Shown here piece after piece: positions 34,500-43,676 of a stretch of 64,000 nucleotides of DNA (the first letter of the stretch is position 1; every line of letters begins with the position of its first letter). The position numbers were made by a program, and so were the translations under genes. The notes below the pieces were generated by a model that worked only from the letters and a program-made list of their open reading frames with translations, ran no database searches and was not told the DNA's origin. The DNA is taken from assembly GCA_031553395.1 (NCBI GenBank), contig JAVBLR010000017.1, forward strand, positions 1-64,000, written 5' to 3'. Source of the stretch: WRGA01 sp031553395. GTDB lineage: Bacteria > Bacteroidota > Bacteroidia > Bacteroidales > WRGA01.

Positions 34500-35804
34500 A
34501 TGAAAAATACATATATTACTGTTATTATTTTTTCCCTTTTAATTTTTCTATCTGGATGTTCCAAAGAAAAAACGGATGAAGAGATGTTGGCTAAAGACAG
34601 GGAGGCTTTAACCGAAAGTTTAAATTCTCAAAAAGTATATATGTATAAGTTCGGGAAAATATGCCTACGAGCTTCTGTTGCCAGTAATGATGTTCCCGAA
34701 GCCGAAGTTTTTAAGTCGAAATTCGGGAATGTCTCCCAATTGCTACTCAAGCAAGAAAATCAAAATAATCTTTCCTTGTTGGATTATCTTTCCCTTTATA
34801 AAAATTACCGGGACATAAATAATCTGATTGAAACAACCGACGAAGATATTTTTCCTCCGCTTACTGAGGCTTTGAGTATGGCTTATGCTAATGATTCAGT
34901 GAAAAAAGTATCATTTCAAGGAAATAATAAACTTTATATTCAAAATTTGGAGCATGCCTTATTAAGCGTTTTGGTATTGTTTGGACAGGATTTTGGGACT
35001 GATATTGTTCTGTATGAATGTTCGAAAACAAATCCCGATTTATTGGACGAAAATGAAATAAAAGGTTTGTTGCAGTTTTACAGGGGATTTATCTTTTTTC
35101 AAAAGCAATTGTATTATTTATCAGAAAAAGAAATTACCGATAATATCAATTGGCTTGAAAACAATCCGAATCTGGATTTGAAATTTACAAAAAACGTTTT
35201 CGGATGGCAAAATATGAATGACAAACTAGCCTATACATTATTTTTGTCGATGAATCATTTATTCAGAGGGTTGGATAGAACGATGATGAAACGGGAAATT
35301 GATGAAAAGCGGGCATTGGAAGATTTTCAGTTTTTTATTGATAATGCCAAAAAGGTGGGTATGGATAACGAATTACTTTGGAGTATAGAGGCATTTGTTT
35401 ATATTAATAAAGAAGAAAATGAAAAGGCCGTTGATTCGTTAAGTAAATTAAAAAACAGTGTGTTGTTATCGAAAGATGAAAAAAAGGTTATAGATGAGAC
35501 AATCACTTATTTGCAGGAAAGGGAAAAAGGAAAATGGTCTAATTCTTTGTTTGATAAAATGTTTATGGCAAAAATTTCCTCTAAATATATGTTCAATACA
35601 TTGGAAAAGGTAAATTGGGCAAAATTCTGTGAAGAAAATAAAGTTCCCTATACACAACAAATATTCGGATCTGTTAATTCAATGAAAGTTTTTATTACTA
35701 CTTTTGATAAATATACAAGTGGAGAAACTGTAATTGAAACAGGAAAACAAATTCAGGAAAAAGGCAAAGGTCTGTTGGATAAAGCAATGAAGGTTATGGA
35801 ATAA
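34500..35804 (+). CDS. Uncharacterised lipoprotein
   Basis: A 434-residue lipoprotein: MKNTYITVIIFSLLIFLSGC with the lipobox Cys at residue 20. The mature protein is mostly helical (KSKFGNVSQLLLKQENQNNL, VYINKEENEKAVDSLSKLKN), reminiscent of TPR-like helical hairpins. The C-terminal segment (TGKQIQEKGKGLLDKAMKVM) is an amphipathic helix. No known family is recognised. It begins 92 bp after rnfA but lies beyond a strong terminator, so it is probably a separate unit. Confidence 0.7.
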   Translation: MKNTYITVIIFSLLIFLSGCSKEKTDEEMLAKDREALTESLNSQKVYMYKFGKICLRASVASNDVPEAEVFKSKFGNVSQLLLKQENQNNLSLLDYLSLYKNYRDINNLIETTDEDIFPPLTEALSMAYANDSVKKVSFQGNNKLYIQNLEHALLSVLVLFGQDFGTDIVLYECSKTNPDLLDENEIKGLLQFYRGFIFFQKQLYYLSEKEITDNINWLENNPNLDLKFTKNVFGWQNMNDKLAYTLFLSMNHLFRGLDRTMMKREIDEKRALEDFQFFIDNAKKVGMDNELLWSIEAFVYINKEENEKAVDSLSKLKNSVLLSKDEKKVIDETITYLQEREKGKWSNSLFDKMFMAKISSKYMFNTLEKVNWAKFCEENKVPYTQQIFGSVNSMKVFITTFDKYTSGETVIETGKQIQEKGKGLLDKAMKVME

Positions 35805-35871
35805 TATAACAAGTTATTTAAAAATAGAAATTTTAAGTTTTTGTGAATTCATTTTATCTTATCTTATATTT

Positions 35872-36929
35872 ATGAATACATTAGCAAGAATTTTAAAAGG
35901 AAAATACAGCAGATTTACATTATCTGCTTTTTTCTCAACCAAGCAATTATACTTCCCGCTCAAACTCCAATTGCAGGATTGGATGCTTGCAGTTTCAATA
36001 TCATTCAAGGAAAAGATACAATTGATTTTATAAAACTTAATACCGATTTGGAGACAACTAAACCGACAATTTTGTTTTGCCAAGGTTCCTTGCCTATGCC
36101 ATTAATAGGGTGTGATGATTCAGTAAATTATCTTATTCCCGTAAGTAATTTCGATTACCAAAAACTTTCTGAAAAATATAACATCATTATCATTTCAATG
36201 CCGCATACGCCCGTAATAACAAATGAAACTACGTTAAATAAGCAATATGCTTATGTTCCCAATCCTTCAGAACCATATAAGTATGATTCTATCTATTTAA
36301 AAGATAATTATTTGGATAAATATGTAGAGCGAGGAAATGAAGTACTGAAATATTTGAGAAAACAAAAATAGGTAGATACGAATAAAATCATTTTATTGGG
36401 GCACTCTCAGGGAACACATATTGCGGCAAATTTGGCAGAACAAAATCCGGATATTTATGCACTGGGTTATTTTAGTGGAAATGTATCAGGCAGATATTCA
36501 CAATTTATTCTTCAAGATAGAAATGCTGCAAAAACAGGAAAAGTATCGCGCGAGGAGGCACAAGCTAATATAGAAAAACGATACGAATGGTGGCAGCTTC
36601 TTTGCCGGGGTAAAATGACCGATGAACAATCGGGAGATCCGGTACATACATGGAAAAGTTTCAGTGTTTCGGATGTTAATAGATTAGTTGCTTTAAAAAA
36701 TCCTGTTTACATTGCATACGGAACAGAAGATGATGGTCCGCAACTATGTAATATTCTACCGGTTTACTTTGAACTTGCAGGTAAAACAAATTATAAAATG
36801 CGACCATTTGTTGGTTGTGGACATAATTTTGAAGAAATTATGCCTGATGGTAGCCATAATTGGGATAAAATGTACTGGAACGAAGCTGTAACGAATTTAT
36901 CGAATGGTGTGAAACATTGGATGTATTGA
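35872..36929 (+). pseudogene. Alpha/beta hydrolase broken by in-frame TAG and damaged 5' end
   Basis: Two reading frames in the same phase are separated by one TAG (36369-36371). Translation across it reads EVLKYLRKQK-stop-VDTNKIILLGHSQGTH, a continuous hydrolase sequence with the nucleophile elbow GHSQG. Asp in YGTEDDGPQL and His in GCGHNFEEI complete a triad. The stop removes the nucleophile from the first product. At the 5' end, the hydrolase frame has a signal-peptide-like segment (CFFLNQAIILPAQTPIAG) but no ATG. An ATG at 35872 is in a different frame, suggesting a frameshift as well. The protein was probably a secreted esterase. It could alternatively be a readthrough gene, but the second defect argues for decay. 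Confidence 0.78.
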
Positions 36930-36939
36930 AATAAGATAT
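36910..36939 (+). repeat. 30-bp direct repeat, left copy
   Basis: TGAAACATTGGATGTATTGA followed by AATAAGATAT is identical to 37530-37559. This left copy contains the last codons (KHWMY) and stop of the broken hydrolase. The pair brackets the Nim-like gene. Confidence 0.9.
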
Positions 36940-37029
36940 CTCTTTGTGTAGCAAATGAAAACAGTAAATAAATATCATATGAAACGAGTTCATATATTTG
37001 CAACATCATAACTAAAAAAACAGAAGATT

Positions 37030-37500
37030 ATGCAAGGAAGAATGAAACAACATCAATTATCGAAAGCAGAAATTGAGGATGTACTAAAGAACGGACAAGT
37101 AGGACGTATTGCTACGCATAATGAAAATGGGTATCCATATGTTGTTCCTGTTCATTATGTAATCTATGAAGAGAAAATATACATACACGGTCTTATAAAG
37201 GGGCAAAAAATCTCAAATCTTATCAAAAATAATAAGATCGGTTTTGAGGTGGACGAAATGGATACAATCATCCCTGATAATGAGAACCCGTGTGATACCA
37301 ATACAGCATTCAGAAGCGTAATAATTTTAGGTACTGCAAAAATGGAGGAAGACGGTACAATTAAAGAAAAAATATTGAGGATTGTTGTGGAAAAATATAC
37401 TCCGCAGCTATCGCATTTGAATTTTCCCGAGAAAATGATGAAAGCAACAGGAGTCATAGAAATAGAACCGATTGAAATCACAGGCAAGTATTATAAGTAA
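37030..37500 (+). CDS. Nim-like pyridoxamine-5'-phosphate oxidase family flavoprotein
   Basis: A 156-residue split-barrel flavin-binding protein. It begins with EIEDVLKNGQVGRIATHNENGYPYVVPVHYV, the pattern of the NimA/PNPOx-like family. GLIKGQKISNLIKNNKIGFEVDE is the FMN-contact region. The family includes 5-nitroimidazole resistance reductases, but many members have other roles, so resistance cannot be claimed. It is unusual that a 30-bp direct repeat lies on both sides of the gene (36910 and 37530), which suggests insertion by a recombination or duplication event. Confidence 0.82.
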   Translation: MQGRMKQHQLSKAEIEDVLKNGQVGRIATHNENGYPYVVPVHYVIYEEKIYIHGLIKGQKISNLIKNNKIGFEVDEMDTIIPDNENPCDTNTAFRSVIILGTAKMEEDGTIKEKILRIVVEKYTPQLSHLNFPEKMMKATGVIEIEPIEITGKYYK

Positions 37501-37529
37501 TGTTTTCTGATGTACAAACAGAACAGATA

Positions 37530-37559
37530 TGAAACATTGGATGTATTGAAATAAGATAT
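37530..37559 (+). repeat. 30-bp direct repeat, right copy
   Basis: Identical to 36910-36939. Here it carries no coding function: the copied hydrolase end is detached from its gene. After the identical part the copies diverge (CTCTTTGTG versus TTCTCTCAC). Confidence 0.9.
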
Positions 37560-37662
37560 TTCTCTCACTCGTGTGGTTTTGTAAACTGTTTATCAAATTC
37601 ATATTAATTACATACCCGATTACAAATCAGTACGAACGAAACGGGTTGTTTTATGATTTATT

Positions 37663-38616
37663 TTATCGAATAGATTTTATTACTTCCTTAAAATAACCCT
37701 CCATAAAATGTATTGTTGAATAGCATACCCATATAGAAACAATTACAATAGCAACTATTCCGAAAATTTTCGTCAAAGATTTATTTTTCAAGAAATATCC
37801 CAAAGTGGCAAATATCAAGAATGAAAATAGGCAACAAGCAGCATTAATGAAACGTTCCCAACTTTCAATCTTGTATCTTATCAAGTCAATGGTAGTTTCA
37901 GATAATAGAGAGGCTTCCTCATAGAGTGATATTTGTTGTATATGAGTTAATGAGTCGGAATTAAATTCAACAGTTTTTGCAAATTGAAATTCAACACCCA
38001 TTTGTTTTAAATTATATGATTTATATGCTTCTTCGGCTAATTCTGGAGGCAATATTGCTAAGAGTCTTTCAACTTCAATAATTTGCTTTTGCTGTTGTCT
38101 TTTTAGCGAATCCGACATAAATCGAATTCTTTTGCATGATAAAACAGATGGAGTAAAATCCTCAAATTCAGGCATTCTCTTAAAGTTTAAATCTTGGTCT
38201 GTTTTTTCTTCAATCTTTTCCGGATATATTGAGCCGGTTTTTATTTTCCATAACATTTCCATCGATTGTTGTTTCAGTTTAGGCTGAATATTACAATCAT
38301 ATAGATAGACACCAATTGAAAATACAAGAAAACAGATCACTCCAAGTCCCAATAATTTAAAAAAATCCTTGTTTCCGTTTATTAATGCATATCTAAACGA
38401 AACAAAAGAAGAAACAGCGATTGCGCTACAAAGAGATGTTGGTAATAATAATATGGATGCTGTTAAAAAGAATTTAAAAGCAAAAGGTAAAGGAGTTAAA
38501 TAATTTGTTATTAGCTCCAAATACTTAGATACTGAGGTAATAATTGCAAGTAATTGCACTACAGCTAAAGTTATCGCAAAAGCTTTCCAAAATATTTTAT
38601 TAAAAATTACATTCAT
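37663..38616 (-). CDS. Uncharacterised membrane protein with LptF/G-like layout
   Basis: A 317-residue protein with three N-terminal membrane helices (about residues 10-30, 45-68, 88-107), a large soluble middle region (about 110-255) and two or three C-terminal helices (262-282, 287-305). This layout resembles the lipopolysaccharide exporters LptF/LptG, and the third segment AIAVSSFVSFRYALINGNKDFF resembles their cytoplasmic coupling region. The sequence match is too weak for a firm assignment. The middle region is rich in Glu, Lys and Gln and predicted helical (LKRQQQKQIIEVERLLAILP), unlike the beta-jellyroll of LptF/G. The function is unknown. Confidence 0.6.
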   Translation of the reverse strand: MNVIFNKIFWKAFAITLAVVQLLAIITSVSKYLELITNYLTPLPFAFKFFLTASILLLPTSLCSAIAVSSFVSFRYALINGNKDFFKLLGLGVICFLVFSIGVYLYDCNIQPKLKQQSMEMLWKIKTGSIYPEKIEEKTDQDLNFKRMPEFEDFTPSVLSCKRIRFMSDSLKRQQQKQIIEVERLLAILPPELAEEAYKSYNLKQMGVEFQFAKTVEFNSDSLTHIQQISLYEEASLLSETTIDLIRYKIESWERFINAACCLFSFLIFATLGYFLKNKSLTKIFGIVAIVIVSIWVCYSTIHFMEGYFKEVIKSIR

Positions 38617-38631
38617 ATATTTAATTTCTTC

Positions 38632-39024
38632 TTATTCGTTAATTAACTCAATATTAGCATGTTCACCGATAATTTCTAAAATAATCTCAACGTAAGTTTT
38701 TCCCGTGCCGTTCTCCAATTCAGCAAGTTTTTCCTGTACGAAATCGATATTAAACGTTGAAGGAAAATTCAATTTGTTTCGATAATAGGCTTTGGTTACT
38801 TCCGGTCCCAAGCTTTTTTTGTTTTGTTCGAAATTTTTCCAAATCAACCGTATTTTCTCGTTTCCCTTTATTTCGCCAAAACCTCCGTAAAGCAAATCAT
38901 TGAAGGCATCCAAGCTTTGTCCGATTTTCCAATCTTCATCAGACATAAAAATCCGATTTATCTCTTCGTAGAAAGAAGGAATATCGTATATATTATTTCC
39001 GTCGATAGTAATTGTTTTTACCAT
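38632..39024 (-). CDS. Barstar family protein
   Basis: A 130-residue relative of barstar, the cytoplasmic inhibitor of barnase-type RNases. The family pattern is seen as KTITIDGNNIYDIPSFYEEI at the N-terminus and IGQSLDAFNDLLYGGFGEI in the middle, where barstar has the DALWDCLTG segment. A C-terminal extension (FVQEKLAELENGTGKTYVEI) is longer than in classical barstar. No barnase-type gene is adjacent, so it may act as an orphan immunity protein. ATG at 39024 is chosen over an upstream in-frame TTG at 39030. Its neighbour 37663-38616 is on the same strand, 15 bp downstream. Confidence 0.8.
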   Translation of the reverse strand: MVKTITIDGNNIYDIPSFYEEINRIFMSDEDWKIGQSLDAFNDLLYGGFGEIKGNEKIRLIWKNFEQNKKSLGPEVTKAYYRNKLNFPSTFNIDFVQEKLAELENGTGKTYVEIILEIIGEHANIELINE

Positions 39025-39050
39025 AAACAACTGTTTCTCAATTCTATTTT

Positions 39051-39150
39051 TAACCGCTAAGTTCGCAAGGAATATCGCAAAGGACGCAATTGAGTAATAT
39101 ATATTTTACTTTTGCGTCCTTTGCGAAAAACGTTGCGTTCCTTGCCGTTA
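39051..39150. repeat. Intergenic inverted repeat, about 39-bp arms
   Basis: Arms CTAAGTTCGCAAGGAATATC... (39051-39089) and ...TTGCGTTCCTTGCCGTTA (39112-39150) are mostly complementary (TCGCAAAGGACGCAA versus TTGCGTCCTTTGCGA). The period is about 8-10 rather than 7. It lies between tolC-like and barstar genes, both on the minus strand. Confidence 0.75.
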
Positions 39151-39162
39151 TATTCTTTTACC

Positions 39163-40479
39163 TCAATCCAAATATACTGTTACACCACCGCTGATTTGCA
39201 TTAATGAGATTTCGCACAATTTAGTATTATATTGAGCTTCAAGCAGTCGTTCTTCAGCTTCGAGCAAACTATTTTGAGCTTCGCGTAATTCGATTCCCGA
39301 AAGTTCACCCAATTTATATCGTTCTATCGCAATTTCGTAGTTATCTTTGGCTGTTTTCAGGTTTTCTGATTCTAAGTTTGTCAGTTCCAGATTGTTTTGA
39401 TAAGCCATCCAAATATTTGATAATTGCGCTTTTAAGGACAACTCCAACTGTTTGTATTGCAAGTCTCTGTTTTCAATTTGTATTTGGGCATTTTTCTGCT
39501 CCCGTTTACGATTGAATCCATCAAAAATATTGAATCCCAAGGTTAATCCATAATTTAACCCCATGGTTTGTTGCTTGTCATAAGTACCCATTCCATAAGT
39601 ATTTAATGTATATCCATAGCCTGCATTTAGTTTCAGGTAAGGATAGTTGCGGCTTTTGATAGATTTATAATCCAATTCGCTTAATCGTTTTTCTTTTTCG
39701 GATAATAGCAAGGTTGAATTCGAGGCCAATGTATTTTTCCAGATTTGTTGTTCGTTCAGCAATGGATTATATTCGATTAAGGTATCATGAACAGCAATAG
39801 ATTGTTCGACATTATCCAACGCCATCAATTCATTGAGGCGAATACGGGATGTATGAACAATTTCTTGTTGCTTAATCAAATTAGAACTGTCGGCATTGAA
39901 GTCCACACGAGCTTGTTGCAAGTCCAATCGTGACATGGAACCAATAGTATAACGGGCTTCTACAATACGTAACCGTTCTTTCGACAAACTTACCGCATAT
40001 TTCAAATTACCCAAACGAATCTTTTGTCTGATAAGATTGTAATACTCAGCCGAAAGGCTCGCTATAAAATCCTCAACTGTTAAACGGGTACTGAGTTCTC
40101 CCATATTTTGCAATTCCTTCAATCGGTCATATCTTGTTTGAATCTGAAATCCGTCGAATATTGTCCAATTTAAATTGATACCGGCATTGGTAGTTGAATT
40201 ATTTACATTTGTATATTTATTTTCTCCACCTTCTGCTAAATCCTGGTTGATATTATTAAGTGAGCCCGAATAACCCGCATTTAAGTCCACGGTTGGTAAA
40301 TAACCGGCATTTCCGATAGTTACATTATTATCAATAATTTGCTGTTCATTACGAACGATACGAATATCGTAATTTTCCTCCAATCCGATTTGTAAGCATC
40401 GTTGTAGTGTATATGATTCCTGAGAAAATAACAGGATAGAATTCAAAGCAAAAAAAGATAAAAAGAGTGTATATTTCAT
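39163..40479 (-). CDS. TolC family outer-membrane efflux protein
   Basis: A 438-residue outer-membrane channel. It has a signal peptide (MKYTLFLSFFALNSILLFSQ) and two OEP repeats, each with helical coiled coils and beta-strands, starting at SYTLQRCLQIGLEENYDIRI and near LSEKEKRLSELDYKSIKSRN. The trimer forms the exit duct of tripartite pumps. It lies directly downstream of the RND transporter and adaptor genes, which places it in the same efflux unit. Confidence 0.9.
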   Translation of the reverse strand: MKYTLFLSFFALNSILLFSQESYTLQRCLQIGLEENYDIRIVRNEQQIIDNNVTIGNAGYLPTVDLNAGYSGSLNNINQDLAEGGENKYTNVNNSTTNAGINLNWTIFDGFQIQTRYDRLKELQNMGELSTRLTVEDFIASLSAEYYNLIRQKIRLGNLKYAVSLSKERLRIVEARYTIGSMSRLDLQQARVDFNADSSNLIKQQEIVHTSRIRLNELMALDNVEQSIAVHDTLIEYNPLLNEQQIWKNTLASNSTLLLSEKEKRLSELDYKSIKSRNYPYLKLNAGYGYTLNTYGMGTYDKQQTMGLNYGLTLGFNIFDGFNRKREQKNAQIQIENRDLQYKQLELSLKAQLSNIWMAYQNNLELTNLESENLKTAKDNYEIAIERYKLGELSGIELREAQNSLLEAEERLLEAQYNTKLCEISLMQISGGVTVYLD

Positions 40480-40495
40480 GTGAATTTATAATTAA

Positions 40496-40542
40496 AATGT
40501 GCCAATGACGTGAATCTTTTTTCATTGGCATATTGGCATATT
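40496..40542. repeat. Intergenic inverted repeat with TTGGCATA octamers
   Basis: AATGTGCCAATGACGTGAA faces TTCATTGGCATATTGGCATA. It is related in wording to the queF-purM repeat at 21003-21077. It lies between the tolC-like and acrB-like genes. Confidence 0.7.
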
Positions 40543-40553
40543 AGAAAATTAAA

Positions 40554-43500
40554 TTATTTATTTTTCTTCTCCCTATTTGTCGAAATGTAGCTATACATTG
40601 CCGGAACAATAAACATTGTTAAAAATGTGGAAACGATCAATCCACCGATAACAGCTATTCCCATCGCTATTCGACCATTCGCACCTTCGGCGCTTGCAAA
40701 AGCCAACGGAAGTGCACCTAATATTGTTGAAAAACTTGTCATTAAAATAGGGCGAAGGCGTTGGACTGCGGCTCCACGGATGGATTCACTTTTACTCATA
40801 CCAGAGTTTTGTCGTTGATTGGCGAATTCAACAATCAGAATACCATTTTTAGCAACTAGCCCAATCAGCATAATTATACCGATTTGACTGAAAATATTCA
40901 TTGTAACATCCGAAAAATACATAAAAATCAAAGCGCCTGAAACAGCTAAAGGAACTGAAAACATGATGACAAGCGGGTCTTTAAAGCTTTCAAATTGAGC
41001 AGATAAAATCAAAAAAATCAAAACTAAAGCCAATCCGAAAGCAAAAAGTAAACTGGATGAACTTTCCCTAAACTCTTTTGATTCTCCGGCCAATGCTGTG
41101 CGAAAAGATTCGTCTAACGTTTCTTTTGCAATACGGTCCATCTCATCCAATGCCGCACCGATGGTTACACCCTTAGCCAATCCGCTACTAACAGTCGCCG
41201 AACTGAAGCGATTGTAACGGTATAACTGTGGAGGAGCAACACTCTCTGATAATCCGACAAGGTTATCTAATTGAATCATGTTTCCGGATATATTTTTCAC
41301 ATAAATTGATTTTAAATCCAACGGAGTATTTCGTTGTTGCCGGTTGATTTCCGCTAAAATCTGGTATTGTTTTCCATTCATGTAAAAATAACCCATCCGC
41401 TGACCACTAAGTGCGTATTGAAGTGTTTGCCCGATGTCTCTTGTACTTACTCCAAGCATGCTTGCCTTATCCCTTTCTATTTCGATTCTTGTTTCGGGTT
41501 TGGTAAACTTTAAATCTACATCCGACATTTGAAACATAGGACTTTCGTTCACTTTTTTCATAAATAACGGAATGAACTCTTGCAATTTTTCGAGGTTCGG
41601 CGCTTGCAATACATATTGTACAGGCATACTGGAACCTCGTCCTCCAAATGTAGATTGTTGTTGTACAAAAGCTCTTGCTTCCGATTCTTTCCGTACGGCT
41701 GCTGATAGAGCATCGGCAATTTCCATTTGGCTTCGTTTCCTATCTTTAATATCGGGAAGTGTTAAACGAACAAAACCTCTGTTGGTACGAACCATTGTTG
41801 AGTTAATCAATCGCTCGGGCGCAACAGAATCTGCTATGGTAGAAATTTTTTCGGTATAATCTCTATAAAATTCGTATGTTGCTCCTTCCGGAACTCTAGT
41901 ATTAATCGTGATTTGCGAACGGTCTTCCAAAGGTGCCATTTCAGCCGGAATTGCAGCCCAAAGAAGCCCAATAAGAGCAAGTGTTATAATTATGATAGGA
42001 AGTGCAATTATCTTATGTGATAAGAAATAATTTAACCCTTTGGCATAAATATTGTTTAATCCTTCGAAAAAAGGTTCGGTTTTATTATAAAACCAATTTT
42101 GTTTTTCTCTTTTTTTCAATACTTTAGTGGCCAACATAGGGGTAAAAGTCAGAGCAACAAAGGCGGAAATCAATACAGCGCCTGATATAACAATGCTAAA
42201 TTCCCGAAACAAACGCCCGGTCATTCCTTGCAGGAAAACAATCGGCAAGAACACGGCAACTAATGTAATCGTAGTGGATACAACGGCAAAAAATATTTCT
42301 TTAGCGCCTTCTATTCCAGCCTCTCTAGGAGACATTCCGTGTTCTATTTTTACATAAATATTTTCGACCACAACAATTGCATCATCAACAACTAATCCTA
42401 CCGCCAATACTACCGCCAACATTGACAATACATTGATGGAAAACCCGGCAATATACATAATAAAGAATGCGCCGACCAAAGAAACAGGGATTACAACACA
42501 TGGTACCAGTGTTACACGCCAATCCCTTAAAAATAAAAATATAATAACTACAACTAAAAGGAATGCAATATATACTGTTTCTTTTACTTCACTGATGGAT
42601 GACCGAATAAATTTAGTATTGTCGAAAGCAATACCCAACTCTATATCTTCGGGTAAATCTTTCTTCATTTGTTCCAAACGAACGGTAACTTCATCCGAAA
42701 TATCTATCTGGTTGGCTCCCGGTTGTGGAATAACAACAACTGCAACCATCGGAACTCCGTTTCTCATCATGATACTTCGTTGATCTTCGGGGCCTAATTC
42801 TGCTGTTCCGATATCACTGAAACGAACAATATTATAGTTGTCTTCTTTGATAATCAGATTGTTAAATTCTTCAGGAGTTTTCATTAATCCTAAAGTCCTG
42901 ATTGTCAATTCAATTTTATCCCCTTCAATACTTCCTGATGGTAATTCGACATTTTCTTTATCAATTGCATTTTTTACGTCCATCGGAGTAATTCCGTATC
43001 CTGCCATTCTTACGGGGTCAAGCCATAAACGCATCGAATAGCGTTTTTCTCCCCAAATACTAACAGAACTTACATTGGGAATTGTTTGAATCCGTTCCTT
43101 AATTGTTAAATCGGCAATTTCGCTTAATTCCAGCAAAGAGCGTTTGTTACTTAAAACTGTAATCTGAATAATAGGATTTGCATCGGCATCGGCCTTAGAT
43201 ACAGTCGGAGGGTCACAATCTTTAGGCAAAAGCCGTTGAGCACGAGAAACTTTATCCCTTACATCATTTGCAGCGGTTTCTAAATCTACATCCAATTCAA
43301 ATTCAACTTTTATCCGGCAAGAACCTTGGCTACTGGAACTGGTAAGAGATCGAATTCCGGGAATCCCATTGATATTTTGTTCCAAAGGTTCGGTAATTTG
43401 ATTTTCGACAACATCGGCGTTTGCTCCCGGATAGGAAACATCTACCGTAATAATGGGATTATCGACATTAGGGTATTCCCTTACGCCCAAATAAGTGTAT

Positions 43501-43583
43501 CCAATAAGCCCGAAAAGCAGGATTATTAATACAAATACTGTTGAAAGAACCGGACGTCGTATGCTTAATTCGGAAATATTCAT
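40554..43583 (-). CDS. RND family multidrug efflux permease (AcrB-like, HAE1)
   Basis: A 1009-residue inner-membrane proton antiporter. MNISELSIRRPVLSTVFVLI is the typical N-terminus with TM1. TM4 contains the proton-relay aspartates in AVVLAVGLVVDDAIVVVENI. The two porter regions and twelve TM helices are present, and the second half repeats the pattern (QIGIIMLIGLVAKNGILIVEFANQRQNSG). Length is normal for HAE1. The start at 43583 is chosen over an ATG nine codons upstream. Together with the adaptor (43658-44764) and the TolC-like channel it forms a complete drug or bile-salt pump. Confidence 0.93.
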   Translation of the reverse strand: MNISELSIRRPVLSTVFVLIILLFGLIGYTYLGVREYPNVDNPIITVDVSYPGANADVVENQITEPLEQNINGIPGIRSLTSSSSQGSCRIKVEFELDVDLETAANDVRDKVSRAQRLLPKDCDPPTVSKADADANPIIQITVLSNKRSLLELSEIADLTIKERIQTIPNVSSVSIWGEKRYSMRLWLDPVRMAGYGITPMDVKNAIDKENVELPSGSIEGDKIELTIRTLGLMKTPEEFNNLIIKEDNYNIVRFSDIGTAELGPEDQRSIMMRNGVPMVAVVVIPQPGANQIDISDEVTVRLEQMKKDLPEDIELGIAFDNTKFIRSSISEVKETVYIAFLLVVVIIFLFLRDWRVTLVPCVVIPVSLVGAFFIMYIAGFSINVLSMLAVVLAVGLVVDDAIVVVENIYVKIEHGMSPREAGIEGAKEIFFAVVSTTITLVAVFLPIVFLQGMTGRLFREFSIVISGAVLISAFVALTFTPMLATKVLKKREKQNWFYNKTEPFFEGLNNIYAKGLNYFLSHKIIALPIIIITLALIGLLWAAIPAEMAPLEDRSQITINTRVPEGATYEFYRDYTEKISTIADSVAPERLINSTMVRTNRGFVRLTLPDIKDRKRSQMEIADALSAAVRKESEARAFVQQQSTFGGRGSSMPVQYVLQAPNLEKLQEFIPLFMKKVNESPMFQMSDVDLKFTKPETRIEIERDKASMLGVSTRDIGQTLQYALSGQRMGYFYMNGKQYQILAEINRQQRNTPLDLKSIYVKNISGNMIQLDNLVGLSESVAPPQLYRYNRFSSATVSSGLAKGVTIGAALDEMDRIAKETLDESFRTALAGESKEFRESSSSLLFAFGLALVLIFLILSAQFESFKDPLVIMFSVPLAVSGALIFMYFSDVTMNIFSQIGIIMLIGLVAKNGILIVEFANQRQNSGMSKSESIRGAAVQRLRPILMTSFSTILGALPLAFASAEGANGRIAMGIAVIGGLIVSTFLTMFIVPAMYSYISTNREKKNK

Positions 43584-43584
43584 T

Positions 43585-43676
43585 TTTTTAAAGTAAAAAG
43601 GTAAAAGCAAAAAGGTAAAAGGTAAAAAGAGCTGTAAGCATTTTACCTTTTACCTTTTTACCTTACAATATTATCA
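43585..43676. repeat. Intergenic inverted repeat of AAAAGGT/TTTTACC heptamers
   Basis: Left arm AAGTAAA-AAGGTAA-AAGCAAA-AAGGTAA-AAGGTAA (43591-43629). Right arm ATTTTAC-CTTTTAC-CTTTTTAC-CTTAC (43640-43674). It ends at the stop of the adaptor gene and lies just before the permease start. Confidence 0.8.

Noticed and set aside
36369..36371. TAG as a recoded amino-acid codon
   Set aside because: No pyrrolysine genes or other recoded TAG are visible, many genes here end in TAA, TGA or TAG, and the same gene has a second lesion at the 5' end.
37030..37500. Metronidazole resistance gene
   Set aside because: The fold family fits, but many PNPOx-like proteins lack nitroreductase activity; no insertion element typical of nim genes is next to it.
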